A stretch of DNA of 64,000 nt from Pseudothauera nasutitermitis. Lineage in GTDB: Bacteria > Pseudomonadota > Gammaproteobacteria > Burkholderiales > Rhodocyclaceae. A model generated the notes under the pieces. That model searched no databases and was not told where the DNA came from. It was given only the letters and a program-made list of their open reading frames with translations. Each line of letters begins with the position of its first letter. Positions within the stretch are counted from its first letter, which is position 1. The translations under genes and the position numbers were made by a program. Positions 51,293 to 60,676 of the stretch are shown one piece after another. Location of the stretch: positions 682,001 through 746,000 of the forward strand of contig NZ_SSOC01000001.1 of NCBI RefSeq assembly GCF_004801295.1, read 5' to 3'.

Positions 51293-52141
51293 TCAGAGGC
51301 ACACCAGGGTCTGCCGCCCGTGCCAGCTTTCGCCCGGCTCCAGGGCGATGCGCCGGTGGGTGGCGGCGGCTTCCACGCACAGCATGCGGCGGAAGTCGCG
51401 CGGGGCCATGTCGTCGATGCGCGCGTTGCCGTCTTCCCAGGGATTCCATACCACCACGTCGGGGAAACCCTCGGCGTGGATGCCCAGCGCGGCGCCGTTG
51501 TCGCGCAGCAGCAGGGGGCGTTCGACGTCGCGGTAGTGGCGGTCGAGGGGGCCGTCGAAGAGCAGGACGTCGCCCGAGTCGCGCCGCGCCTGCGCGCCGG
51601 CATCCAGGGCATCGAGGTAGTCGAAGCCGTGCAGGCCCTGCAACTGGCATTCCTCCAGTTCGGCGACGCGCAGATAGGTGTGCAGCGCGCCGGTGAAGGC
51701 GAACGGCGCATGGCCGCTGTTGATGACCTCGAGTTCGAGATCGAGGCGGCCGCCATCCATGGCCACGGTGAGTTCCAGGATGAACGGGTGCGGCCACAGG
51801 GCGCGGGTCTGCGGGTCGTCCACGAGGCGCACGGTGGCGAGCGCGAAGTCGTCGCCGGTGCGCTGTTCGGTGACCGTCCACATGCGGGTGCGCGCGAAGC
51901 CGTGGCGCGCCAGCGTGCCCTGGGTGGAGAACTGCGGAAAGCACACCGGCACGCCGCCGCGGATCGGGCCGTCGCCGAAGCGCGCGCGTTCGCTCAGATA
52001 GAGGCGTTCGCGCCCCCGGGCGGGCACCCAGGAGAGCAGTTGCCCGCCGTACAGGGAAAGCACCGCGCTGGCGCCGGCGGCCGTGCTCAGGCGCAGGGCG
52101 GGGAGGCCCTGGTATTCGATGGTCTGGATGTCGCCGGACAT
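51293..52141 (-). CDS. yeaD: D-hexose-6-phosphate mutarotase (YeaD/YMR099C type)
   Basis: The 282-residue enzyme interconverts the anomers of hexose 6-phosphates. The galactose-mutarotase-like fold shows YGGQLLSWVPA, the phosphate-binding RGGVPVCFPQFS segment, the catalytic His in LARHGFARTRMWTV, and the Glu region near SGDVLLFDGPLD. It lies 8 bp after the upstream acetyltransferase gene on the same strand. Confidence 0.92.
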   Translation of the reverse strand: MSGDIQTIEYQGLPALRLSTAAGASAVLSLYGGQLLSWVPARGRERLYLSERARFGDGPIRGGVPVCFPQFSTQGTLARHGFARTRMWTVTEQRTGDDFALATVRLVDDPQTRALWPHPFILELTVAMDGGRLDLELEVINSGHAPFAFTGALHTYLRVAELEECQLQGLHGFDYLDALDAGAQARRDSGDVLLFDGPLDRHYRDVERPLLLRDNGAALGIHAEGFPDVVVWNPWEDGNARIDDMAPRDFRRMLCVEAAATHRRIALEPGESWHGRQTLVCL

Positions 52142-52149
52142 GGAGGCGC

Positions 52150-54837
52150 TCAGTCCTGCAGGGCCAGCACGCCGAGCTTCACCGAGTTGTCCTCGGGGTC
52201 GTTGGAGAGCACGAAGCCGAGGCCCTGGACGAATTTGAGCATGCGTTCATTGTTGGCCAGGAACACGCCGTTCATGTAGGCCAGCCCGCGGTTGCGCGCG
52301 GTTTCGATGAGGATGCCCATCAGCCGGCGGGCCAGGCCGCGGTGCTGCCATTCGTCGGCGACCACCACGGCGAATTCGCAGGATTCGCCGTCCGGATTGA
52401 CCGCGTAGCGGCATACGCCGATCTCGACCTCGGTGCCGTTGTCGTCGACGGTGGCGACGAAGGCCATTTCGCGATCGTAGTCGATCTGCGTGAGGCGCGC
52501 GACCATGGCCGGCGGCAGTTCGCGCATGGTGTTCATGAAGCGGTAGTACTTGGTTTCCGCCGAGAGCTTGCGGACGAACTCGATCTCCAGTTCGGCGTCT
52601 TCCGGCTTGATCGGGCGGATGGTGACCTCGGTGCCCTCTGGCACCGTCCACTTGCGCGTCAGGTGCGAGGGGTAGGGGTGGATCGCCATGTGGTCGTAGC
52701 GATCGGCCGTGGGCGAGACGTTTTCCGCGATGATCCGGCAATCCACCGCGACCGCGCCCTTCTCGTCGACGATCAGCGGGTTGATCTCCATCTGGTGGAT
52801 CCACGGCAGTTCGCAGACCATCTCGGAGACGCGCAGCAGCACCAGTTCCAGCGCGTCCATGTCCACCGCCGGCATGTTGCGGAAGTCGGCGAGCAGCGGG
52901 GCCACGCGGCTGGAGCGGATCAGGTCGCGCACCAGGAAGTTGTTGAGCGGCGGCAGGGCGACGGCCAGATCGCGGTTGGCCTCCACCCGGTTGCCGCCCT
53001 CGCCGAAGGTGATCACCGGGCCGAACGCCGGATCGCGCTTGACGCCGACGACCAGCTCGCGGCCGTTGCGCTTGAGGATCATCGGCTCGATGGCCACGCC
53101 GTTGATCACCGCGTCCGGCTTGTTCTTGCGCACTTCGTCGAGGATTTCCTGGTAGGCGGTGCGCACCGCCGCCAGGCTGCCGAGGTTCAGGCGCACGCCG
53201 CCCGAATCGCTCTTGTGGATGATGCTGGGCGAGTCGATCTTCATCACCACCGGCAGGCCGATCTCCTCGGCCAGCACCATGGCCTCGGTGGCCGAGCGCG
53301 CCACCACGGTCTGCGCGATGGGGATGCGGAAGGCCGCCAGCAGGGCCTTCGATTCCATCTCGTTGAGCGCCTTGCGGCGTTCGGCCAGCGCGGTCTCGAT
53401 GACTAGGCGGGCGCTTTCGATGGACGGCGGGTTCAGATGCGACAGCGAGGCCGGCGTCTGCATCAGCAGCTTCTGGTTGCGGTAGTAGGCGGAAATGTGG
53501 CTGAACAGCTCCACCGCCGGTTCAGGGGTGCGGAGGGTAGGGATGCCGGCCTGGATGAACAACTGGCGGGCTTCCTGCACCTGGGTGGAGCCCATCCAGC
53601 AGGTCACCAGCGGCTTGTCGGCATTCTTTTCCAGGTCGATCACCGCCTGCGCCACCGCGCTCGGATCGGTCATCGCCTGCGGGGTCAGCATGACCAGCAC
53701 GCCGTCCACGTTGGGGCCTTCCAGCACGGCCTGCACGGTCTTGCTGTAGCGCTCCACGTCGGCGTCGCCGAGGATGTCCACCGGGTTGCCGCGCGACCAG
53801 CCGGCGGGCAGGGCGGCGTTGAGCTTCTCCATGGTGCCTTCGGAGAACTCGGAGATCGGAATGCCGAGGTCCGCGCAGCGGTCGGCCGCCATCACGCCCG
53901 GCCCGCCGCCGTTGGTGATGATCGCCAGGCGGTTGCCGCGCGGGCGGAAGTGCGAGAACAGCGCGCTGGCGGCGGAGAACAGCTGCGCCATGTTGTACAG
54001 GCGGATCACCCCGGCGCGGCGCAGCGCGGCGTCGAACACCGCGTCCTCGCCGACCTGCGCGCCGGTGTGCTGCAGCACCGCGCGCGAGGCGTCCGGATGG
54101 CGGCCCACCTTCATCAGCAGCACCGGCTTGACGCGCGCCGCGCCGCGCAGCGCGCTCATGAAGCGGCGGGCGTCGCGGATGCCCTCGACGTACAGGAAGA
54201 TGCTCTCGGTGCGTGGGTCCGAGATCATGTATTCGAGCACCTCGCCGAAATCGACGTCCGACGAGGAACCCAGCGAAACCACCGCCGAGAAGCCCACGTT
54301 GTTGGGCTTGGCCCAGTCCAGGATGGCCGCGCACAGCGCGCCGGACTGGGAAATCAGGCCGATGGAGCCCTTGTTGGCGCTGGCGTGCGCGAAGGTGGCG
54401 TTGAGCCCCAGTTCCGGGCGCATGATGCCCAGGCAGTTGGGGCCGAGCAGGCGGATGCGGTGGCGGCGTGCGGCCTCCACCACCTGGCGTTCGAGCTTGG
54501 CGCCGCGCGGTCCGGTTTCGGAGAAGCCCGCCGACAGCACGACCACCGCCTTCACCCCGGCGCGGCCGCAGGCATCCACCAGGGCCGGGGTCTTTTCCGC
54601 GCGTACCGCGATGACGGCCAGGTCGAGGCGATGGGGCACTTCCTCCACCGACTTGTAACAGGGCACGCCGAGTACCGATTCATGCTTGGGATTGATGGCG
54701 AACAGCCGGCCCTTGAACCCCGATTCCAGCATGTTGCGGATCAGCACATGGCCGAGTGAGGACTCCCGTTCACTGGCGCCGATGATGCCGACCGAGCGAG
54801 GTTCCAGCAAAGGCGCGAGGTAGTGCTTTTCTTTCAT
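52150..54837 (-). CDS. Acetyl-CoA-synthetase-like/GNAT fusion protein (Pat-type lysine acetyltransferase)
   Basis: The 895-residue protein has an N-terminal ADP-forming acyl-CoA synthetase-like part (PRSVGIIGASERESSLGHVLIRNMLESGFKGRLFAINPKHESVLGVPCYKSVEEVP, then LGPNCLGIMRPELGLNATF), a second ATP-grasp-like domain (EIGLPVVMKIDSPSIIHKSDSGGVRLNL), and a C-terminal GNAT domain with FAVVVADEWQHRGLARRLMGILIETARNRGL. This matches Pat/YfiQ, which acetylates Acs and other proteins. The ligase His is in the LLGPNCLG context region but activity is uncertain. Start at 54837 gives MKEKHYLAPLLEPRS. Confidence 0.93.
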   Translation of the reverse strand: MKEKHYLAPLLEPRSVGIIGASERESSLGHVLIRNMLESGFKGRLFAINPKHESVLGVPCYKSVEEVPHRLDLAVIAVRAEKTPALVDACGRAGVKAVVVLSAGFSETGPRGAKLERQVVEAARRHRIRLLGPNCLGIMRPELGLNATFAHASANKGSIGLISQSGALCAAILDWAKPNNVGFSAVVSLGSSSDVDFGEVLEYMISDPRTESIFLYVEGIRDARRFMSALRGAARVKPVLLMKVGRHPDASRAVLQHTGAQVGEDAVFDAALRRAGVIRLYNMAQLFSAASALFSHFRPRGNRLAIITNGGGPGVMAADRCADLGIPISEFSEGTMEKLNAALPAGWSRGNPVDILGDADVERYSKTVQAVLEGPNVDGVLVMLTPQAMTDPSAVAQAVIDLEKNADKPLVTCWMGSTQVQEARQLFIQAGIPTLRTPEPAVELFSHISAYYRNQKLLMQTPASLSHLNPPSIESARLVIETALAERRKALNEMESKALLAAFRIPIAQTVVARSATEAMVLAEEIGLPVVMKIDSPSIIHKSDSGGVRLNLGSLAAVRTAYQEILDEVRKNKPDAVINGVAIEPMILKRNGRELVVGVKRDPAFGPVITFGEGGNRVEANRDLAVALPPLNNFLVRDLIRSSRVAPLLADFRNMPAVDMDALELVLLRVSEMVCELPWIHQMEINPLIVDEKGAVAVDCRIIAENVSPTADRYDHMAIHPYPSHLTRKWTVPEGTEVTIRPIKPEDAELEIEFVRKLSAETKYYRFMNTMRELPPAMVARLTQIDYDREMAFVATVDDNGTEVEIGVCRYAVNPDGESCEFAVVVADEWQHRGLARRLMGILIETARNRGLAYMNGVFLANNERMLKFVQGLGFVLSNDPEDNSVKLGVLALQD

Positions 54838-54999
54838 GGTACGAGTACCTGTGGCGGTATGGGGTGTTCCGGGCGGTGCCAGCCGATTCCGGGAGGCGGC
54901 TGCAAGGGTAGTGCAGTGCACAACGACGCATTGTGACACAAGTCAAATCCGCTCTTCGTGCGTTGCATGCCTGCCACGTGAACGAGTTGGTTGCGTTCA

Positions 55000-56346
55000 T
55001 CAGCTATCCAGCGTGAAGTAGAAGCGCGCACCCTCGCGGGGACGGGCTTGCGCCCAGATCAACCCGCCGTGGCGCTGGATGATGCGTTGCACGGTGGCCA
55101 GGCCGATGCCGGTGCCGGCGAATTCGCTGTTGCTGTGCAGGCGGTGGAAGGGGCGGAACAGATTGGCGGCGAAGGCCATGTCGAAACCGGCACCGTTGTC
55201 GCTGACGCAGAAGATGCGCCGCTCGCGGTCGCGTTCGGCGCTCAGGCCGATGCAGGCGTGGGGCTCGTGCGCGGAAAACTTCCAGGCATTACGCAGCAGG
55301 TTCTCCAGCACGATGCGCATCAGGTTGCGGTCCGCCTGGACCTGCAGGCGCGGGACGATGCGGATTTCCACCTGGCGCTGGGGTTCTTCCGCGCGCAGTT
55401 CGTCGATGATCTGCGTGGCCAGTTCGGACAGATCGACGCTTTCGCGTTTGAGCGGCTGGCGGGTCAGGCTGGCCAGGCCGATCAGGTCGTCGATCAGTTG
55501 CGACATGCGCTGGGTGGCGTTGCGGATGCGGTTCAGGTGGGCGCGCGAACTGGGTTCCAGCTTGTCGGCCAGCTCTTCTTCGAGAATCTGCGCGAAGCCG
55601 TCGATGGCGCGCAGCGGCGCGCGCAGGTCGTGCGAAACCGAATACGAGAAGGCCTCCAGTTCGCGGTTGGAGGCTTCCAGTTCGGCGGTGCGGATGCGCA
55701 CGCGCGTTTCCAGCTCCTGGTTGAGGTTCTTCAGCGTCAGTTCGGCGACCTTGCGCGTGGAAATGTCGTCCAGCGTGCCGGCCAGCCCGAGGGCCTCGCC
55801 ATCGTGCACCACGCGGCCGGCGGCCTCGATCCAGCGGATCTCGCCGCCGTGCGTGCGCAGGCGCAGTTCGCAGTGGCATTCGGTGCGCTCGCCCCGCGCC
55901 ACCTGGCGCAGCAGTTCGCGCGCCAGGCCCATGTCGTCAGGATGGAGGAATTCGGGCAGTTCGTGCCCCAGGCTGTCGGCCACCGGATAACCGCTGATGC
56001 GCTCCCAGGCGTGGTTCAGGAAGGTCAGCCGCCCGCCCGGATCGGTGCGGAAGATCACCTCATTGACCGATTCGACGACTTCCTGATAGCGCCGCCGGCT
56101 TTCGCGCAGGGCGAGCTCGGTGGCCTGGTGTTCGGGATCCCGCCGGGCAGGCGCGGCGGCGCGCGAGCGGCGCCAGCGATGGATGCCCAGCGCCACGGCC
56201 GAAATGGCGAACAGGGCGAGGGCGGCCAGCGAATTGGGCAGCCCGAGGCTGTCGTTGCCGGCATCGGCGGCCGCTTGCGCGCAGGCCGCGGCGGCAGGTA
56301 GCGCCAGGGTGACGAGCAGCGGGAGTCGGATGATGAAACGCTTCAA
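55000..56346 (-). CDS. PAS-domain sensor histidine kinase
   Basis: The 448-residue kinase has an N-terminal hydrophobic signal-like segment, a membrane helix near LAALALFAISAVALGIHRW, a PAS domain (YQEVVESVNEVIFRTDPGGRLTFLNHAWERISGYP) with a PAC region, then the phosphoacceptor box AFSYSVSHDLRAPLRAIDGFAQIL and an ATPase domain with NLLRNAWKFSAHEP, VSDNGAGFDMAFA and GTGIGLATVQRIIQRHGG. It resembles bacteriophytochrome-like kinases without the chromophore domain. No response regulator is adjacent, so it is an orphan; its signal is unknown. Confidence 0.93.
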   Translation of the reverse strand: MKRFIIRLPLLVTLALPAAAACAQAAADAGNDSLGLPNSLAALALFAISAVALGIHRWRRSRAAAPARRDPEHQATELALRESRRRYQEVVESVNEVIFRTDPGGRLTFLNHAWERISGYPVADSLGHELPEFLHPDDMGLARELLRQVARGERTECHCELRLRTHGGEIRWIEAAGRVVHDGEALGLAGTLDDISTRKVAELTLKNLNQELETRVRIRTAELEASNRELEAFSYSVSHDLRAPLRAIDGFAQILEEELADKLEPSSRAHLNRIRNATQRMSQLIDDLIGLASLTRQPLKRESVDLSELATQIIDELRAEEPQRQVEIRIVPRLQVQADRNLMRIVLENLLRNAWKFSAHEPHACIGLSAERDRERRIFCVSDNGAGFDMAFAANLFRPFHRLHSNSEFAGTGIGLATVQRIIQRHGGLIWAQARPREGARFYFTLDS

Positions 56347-56518
56347 AGGGCCTCCGTCGGTCGCCGACGTTTCCTATCTCGCATCGTGATCCTTCTATAA
56401 CACACATCCGCCGGCCTGTGAGTGTGCGGGCGTGGCGCCGGCCTTCCGCGCTAGAATCGTCCTTCCGCGCCACGCGCCGGTATTCCGCCGGCGCCCGCGC
56501 CAACGCAGGAAGAACACC

Positions 56519-57973
56519 ATGTCCAGCATCGACGCATCGCCCCTTTTCCGCCAACTGGCCTACGTCGACGGCGCCTGGGTGGAGGCCGACGACGGCCGCC
56601 GCCTTGCCGTGGAAGACCCGGCCACCGGGCAGTGCATCGGCAGCGTGCCGGACATGGGGGCGGCCGAAACCCGCCGCGCGGTGCAGGCCGCCGATGCGGC
56701 CTGGGGTGCCTGGCGCCGGCGCAGTGCGCGCGAGCGCGGCGGCCTGCTGCGCCGCTGGTTCGAACTGATCGTCGCGCAGGCCGCCGAACTGGCGCGGCTG
56801 ATGACCGCCGAACAGGGCAAGCCGCTGGCCGAGGCGCGCGGCGAGGTGCTGTACGCGGCGTCCTTCGTCGAATGGTTCGCCGAAGAAGCGAAACGCGCCG
56901 GCGGCGAGGTGGTGCCCAGCCCGGCCGCGGACCGCCGCCTGCTCAACGTGCGCCAGCCGGTGGGCGTGTGCGCGATGATCACGCCGTGGAACTTCCCGGC
57001 GGCGATGATCACCCGCAAGGTCGCCCCGGCGCTGGCCGCCGGGTGCACGGTGGTGGTCAAGCCGGCCGAACAGACCCCGTTCACCGCGCTGGCGCTCGCC
57101 GTGCTGGCCGAACAGGCCGGCATGCCGGCCGGCGTGCTGAACGTGGTGACCGGCGACCCGGTGGCCATCGGCGGCGAGCTCACCGCCAACCCCACGGTGC
57201 GCAAACTGTCGTTCACCGGTTCCACCGAGGTCGGCCGCCTGCTGATGGCGCAGAGCGCGCCCACGGTGAAGAAACTGTCGCTGGAACTGGGCGGCAACGC
57301 GCCTTTCATCGTGTTCGACGATGCCGATCTGGATGCCGCGGTGGAAGGCGCGCTGGCCTGCAAGTACCGTAACGCCGGGCAGACCTGCGTATGCGCCAAC
57401 CGCCTGCTGGTGCAGGCGGGCATCCACGATCGCTTCGTCGAACGCCTGTCCGGCGCGCTGGCGCGCTTCAAGGTCGGGCGCGGCAGCGAGGAAGGCGTCA
57501 CCATCGGACCGCTGATCGATGCCGCGGCCGTCGCCAAGGTCGATGCCTTGCTGGCCGACGCGCTTGCCAAAGGTGCGAAGGTGGTCGCTGGCGGCGGCCA
57601 CCACGCGCTGGGCGGCAATTTCTATCAGCCCACCGTGCTGACCGGCGCGCAGGCCGGCATGCGTGTGGCGCGCGAGGAAATCTTCGGCCCGGTGGCACCG
57701 GTGTTCCGCTTCGACAGCGAGGAAGAAGCGATCCGCATGGCCAACGACACCGAGTTCGGCCTGGCCGCCTACTTCTACACGCGTGACGTGGGCCGGGTGT
57801 TCCGCGTCGCCGAGGAACTGGAATACGGCATGGTGGGCGTGAATACCGGCATCCTGTCGAACGAGGTGTCGCCATTCGGCGGCATCAAGCAGTCCGGCCT
57901 GGGGCGCGAGGGTTCCAGCCACGGCATCGACGAATACCTGGAACTCAAGGCCATCCACCTGGCCGGGCTGTGA
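56519..57973 (+). CDS. gabD: Succinate-semialdehyde dehydrogenase
   Basis: The 484-residue enzyme oxidises succinate semialdehyde to succinate in the 4-aminobutyrate pathway. Landmarks are ITPWNFPAAMITRKVAPALAAGCTVVVKPAEQTP (NAD(P) site), the catalytic Glu in LSLELGGNAPF, the catalytic Cys in NAGQTCVCANR, and the EEIFGPVAPVFRF and EVSPFGGIKQSGLGREGS signatures of the GabD group. It is divergent from the sensor kinase gene with about 170 bp between, and its end overlaps the following gene. The cofactor preference is not fixed by what I can see. Confidence 0.93.
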   Translation: MSSIDASPLFRQLAYVDGAWVEADDGRRLAVEDPATGQCIGSVPDMGAAETRRAVQAADAAWGAWRRRSARERGGLLRRWFELIVAQAAELARLMTAEQGKPLAEARGEVLYAASFVEWFAEEAKRAGGEVVPSPAADRRLLNVRQPVGVCAMITPWNFPAAMITRKVAPALAAGCTVVVKPAEQTPFTALALAVLAEQAGMPAGVLNVVTGDPVAIGGELTANPTVRKLSFTGSTEVGRLLMAQSAPTVKKLSLELGGNAPFIVFDDADLDAAVEGALACKYRNAGQTCVCANRLLVQAGIHDRFVERLSGALARFKVGRGSEEGVTIGPLIDAAAVAKVDALLADALAKGAKVVAGGGHHALGGNFYQPTVLTGAQAGMRVAREEIFGPVAPVFRFDSEEEAIRMANDTEFGLAAYFYTRDVGRVFRVAEELEYGMVGVNTGILSNEVSPFGGIKQSGLGREGSSHGIDEYLELKAIHLAGL

Positions 57974-58515
57974 GCGGCATGCACGCCATCGGTGAACCTT
58001 CGCCTTGGGTTACACGCTTCGCCGCGCTGATCCGCCCCGGCGGCCGCGTGCTGGATCTGGCCTGCGGCGGCGGGCGCCACGCGCGCTGGCTGGCCGCGCG
58101 CGGCCAGGCGGTGGAGGCGGTGGATCGCAATGAACAGGTACTCGCCGCGCTTGCGGACGTGGCCGGGGTGCGCACGCGCCACGCCGATCTGGAGGGCGGC
58201 CCGTGGCCGTATGCCGGCGAGCGTTTCGACGGCATCGTGGTGACCAACTACCTGCACCGTCCGCGCTTCGCCGATCTGCTCGCCTGCGTGGCGCCCGGCG
58301 GCGTGCTGATCTATGAGACCTTCATGCAGGGCAATGAGCGCTTCGGCAAGCCGTCCAGCCCGGACTTCCTGCTGCGCCCGGGAGAATTGCTGGAGCGCGT
58401 GAACGAGGGTTTCACCGTGGTGGCCTTCGAGCAGGGCGAACTGGGCGATCCACGCCCGGCTGTGGTGCAGCGCATCTGTGCGCTGCGCGGGGCCGGGCCG
58501 GCGCTTCTGTCTTAG
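57970..58515 (+). CDS. Class I SAM-dependent methyltransferase (TehB-like)
   Basis: The 181-residue protein has the SAM-binding motif RVLDLACGGGRHARWLAARGQAVEAVDRNEQVLAAL, followed by VRTRHADLEGGPWPYAGERFDGIVVTNYLHRPRF and the VAPGGVLIYETFMQGNERFGKP strand. It resembles the TehB/SmtA-like group; its substrate is unknown. The GTG at 57970 overlaps the gabD stop by 4 bp; the ATG at 57979 is an alternative. Confidence 0.88.
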   Translation: MSGMHAIGEPSPWVTRFAALIRPGGRVLDLACGGGRHARWLAARGQAVEAVDRNEQVLAALADVAGVRTRHADLEGGPWPYAGERFDGIVVTNYLHRPRFADLLACVAPGGVLIYETFMQGNERFGKPSSPDFLLRPGELLERVNEGFTVVAFEQGELGDPRPAVVQRICALRGAGPALLS

Positions 58516-58519
58516 AAGC

Positions 58520-59575
58520 TTACTGCCGGGTCGTTCTTTCCAGGATGGCGCCGGCTACCCGGTCGATGCCCGCCGAGTCCAGCGTATCGCATTCGATTGC
58601 CGCGGCGCCTTCCAGCCGGGTGAAATGCTGGCCCTGCGAGCGGCGGTACAGCGGGTCGTAGTGCAGGTCGATCAGTTCGGCGAACAGCGCGGACAGATCG
58701 CACCGGGCCGCCAGATCGTTCCAGCGCTCCAGCGTTTCGTTGCTCTGCAATCCTTTCAGGCGGCCCAGGCTGGCCTGCAGGCGGACGGGGTCGTCGCCCA
58801 GCCAGGCATAGTCGCGCAGCAGGAACTCCAGGCGCGCCGCGCGGCTGGCTTCGATGGCCACGCAGGGGCTGGCGCGCATGCGGCCGATCAGCGTTTCGGG
58901 CACGTGCAACTGGCCGATCTTGCGGCTTTCCGCCTCGATGAACACCGGGCGTGCGGGGTCGAGGGCGTGCAGCGTGGAGAACAGCGCGGTTTCGAAGGCT
59001 TTCTGCGAGGGCTGCGGGCGGTCGGGCAGGGCGCCGAGCACCGAGCCGCGATGCGCGGCCAGCCCTTCCAGGTCGATGACCTGCGCGCCGTGCCGGGCGA
59101 GCGCTTCCAGCACGCGGGTCTTGGCGCTGCCGGTGGGCCCGCAGATCACCCGCAGGTCGAGCGCGGCGCAGCGCTGTTCAATCTCCTCGACCACCATGCG
59201 CCGCCAGGCCTTGTAGCCGCCCTCCATCTGATGGGCGTTCCAGCCCACGGTGCGCAGCCAGGTGACGAAGGTGCCGCTGCGCAGGCCGCCGCGCCAGCAA
59301 TACACCAGGGGGCGCCAGTTCTTGGGCTTGTCGGCGAGCGGGCCGGAGAGGTGGCGGGCCAGGTTTTCCATGACCATCGCCGCGCCGATGCGGCGGGCTT
59401 CGAAGGGCGACTGCTGCTTGTAGCAGGTGCCGACGACGATGCGCTGCTGGTTGTCGAGCACCGGCAGGTTGATCGCGCCGGGCAGGTGATCCTCGGCGAA
59501 CTCGGCCGGCGTGCGGGCGTCGATGATCTCGTCAAAGTCGGAGTGCTGTGCTACGGTCGCAAGGCCTTTTTTCAT
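58520..59575 (-). CDS. selU: tRNA 2-selenouridine synthase
   Basis: The 351-residue enzyme exchanges sulfur for selenium at the wobble uridine of several tRNAs, using selenophosphate. The N-terminal rhodanese domain contains the catalytic Cys in LVYCWRGGLRSGTF, and the C-terminal part has a P-loop, CGPTGSAKTRVLEAL, used for the geranyl or substrate step. It is divergent from selD with 45 bp between the starts, so supply and use of selenophosphate are linked here. Confidence 0.95.
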   Translation of the reverse strand: MKKGLATVAQHSDFDEIIDARTPAEFAEDHLPGAINLPVLDNQQRIVVGTCYKQQSPFEARRIGAAMVMENLARHLSGPLADKPKNWRPLVYCWRGGLRSGTFVTWLRTVGWNAHQMEGGYKAWRRMVVEEIEQRCAALDLRVICGPTGSAKTRVLEALARHGAQVIDLEGLAAHRGSVLGALPDRPQPSQKAFETALFSTLHALDPARPVFIEAESRKIGQLHVPETLIGRMRASPCVAIEASRAARLEFLLRDYAWLGDDPVRLQASLGRLKGLQSNETLERWNDLAARCDLSALFAELIDLHYDPLYRRSQGQHFTRLEGAAAIECDTLDSAGIDRVAGAILERTTRQ

Positions 59576-59620
59576 TGCTTGCGGCGCCCTTTCAGCGGCG
59601 CCGTCCTTCGGCTGGATTTC

Positions 59621-60661
59621 ATGGATTCGATCAAACTCACGCAATTTTCCCACGGTGGCGGCTGCGGCTGCAAAATCGCCCCGGCGGTGCTTTCCGGCCT
59701 GCTCTCCAGAATGCCGGCCGGGTTGGTGCCGCCTGAGCTGCTGGTGGGCACCGAGCATGCCGACGACGCGGCGGTGTATCGCCTGAACGACCGCCAGGCG
59801 GTGGTGGCGACCACCGATTTCTTCACCCCGATCGTCGACGACCCCCACGATTTCGGCCGCATCGCGGCGACCAACGCGCTGTCCGATGTCTACGCGATGG
59901 GCGCGCGGCCCATCCTGGCGCTGGCCGTCGTCGGCATGCCCATCGACAAGCTGCCGCCGGAGGTGATTGGACGGATTCTGGAAGGCGGCGCATCGGTGTG
60001 CCGCGACGCGGGCATTCCGCTCGCCGGCGGGCATTCCATCGACGTGCTGGAGCCGATCTACGGGCTGGTCGGCCTGGGTGTGGTCGACCCCGCGCAGGTC
60101 AAGACCAATGCCGGTGCGCTTGCCGGCGATGTGCTGATTCTCACCAAGCCGCTGGGCGTGGGCATCCTCTCCGCCGGCCTGAAGAAGGGCATCCTGTCAC
60201 CGCAGGGCTATGCCGAGATGGTGCGCTGGACGACCACGCTGAACCGCGTGGGCGAGCGCCTGGCCGGCATCGACGGCGTGCATGCGATGACCGACGTGAC
60301 CGGCTTCGGCCTGGCCGGCCATCTGCTGGAGGTCTGCCGTGCCTCGCAACTGGGCGCGGAACTGGCGTTCGCCGACCTGCCGCTGATCGACGAGGCCGAA
60401 CGCCTGGTCCGGGAAGGCGTCGCCACCGGCGCGTCCACGCGCAACTGGGCGAGCTACGGCGAAGCGGTGCATCTGCCGGCCGACACGCCCGAATGGCAGC
60501 GCAAGCTGATCACCGACCCGCAGACCAGCGGCGGCCTGCTGGTTGCCGCTGCATCCGGCGCGGTGGATGCCGTGCTGGCCGCCGTGCGCGAGATGCAGGG
60601 CAGCGAGGCGCGGGTGATCGGCCAATTGGTGGCCGGCAGCGCCGGCATCCAGGTGCGCTGA
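59621..60661 (+). CDS. selD: Selenide, water dikinase
   Basis: The 346-residue enzyme makes selenophosphate from selenide and ATP. The catalytic loop HGGGCGCKIAP near residue 12 has cysteine, encoded by TGC, at the position that is selenocysteine in some organisms. The metal/ATP site TEHADDAAVYRLND, the VVATTDFFTPIVDDPHDFGRIAATNALSDVYAMGARP region, and GGHSIDVLEPIYGLVGLG are intact. With selU adjacent, at least the selenouridine branch is served; no selA or selB is visible here. Confidence 0.97.
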   Translation: MDSIKLTQFSHGGGCGCKIAPAVLSGLLSRMPAGLVPPELLVGTEHADDAAVYRLNDRQAVVATTDFFTPIVDDPHDFGRIAATNALSDVYAMGARPILALAVVGMPIDKLPPEVIGRILEGGASVCRDAGIPLAGGHSIDVLEPIYGLVGLGVVDPAQVKTNAGALAGDVLILTKPLGVGILSAGLKKGILSPQGYAEMVRWTTTLNRVGERLAGIDGVHAMTDVTGFGLAGHLLEVCRASQLGAELAFADLPLIDEAERLVREGVATGASTRNWASYGEAVHLPADTPEWQRKLITDPQTSGGLLVAAASGAVDAVLAAVREMQGSEARVIGQLVAGSAGIQVR

Positions 60662-60676
60662 GCGCCGGCCACGCGT

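Noticed and set aside
53437-54759. 440-codon open frame opposite the Pat-type gene
   Set aside because: Shadow frame with no motif, fully covered by conserved domains on the other strand.
59641-59680. Possible selenocysteine codon in selD
   Set aside because: The catalytic position is encoded by TGC (cysteine) and no in-frame TGA occurs there.
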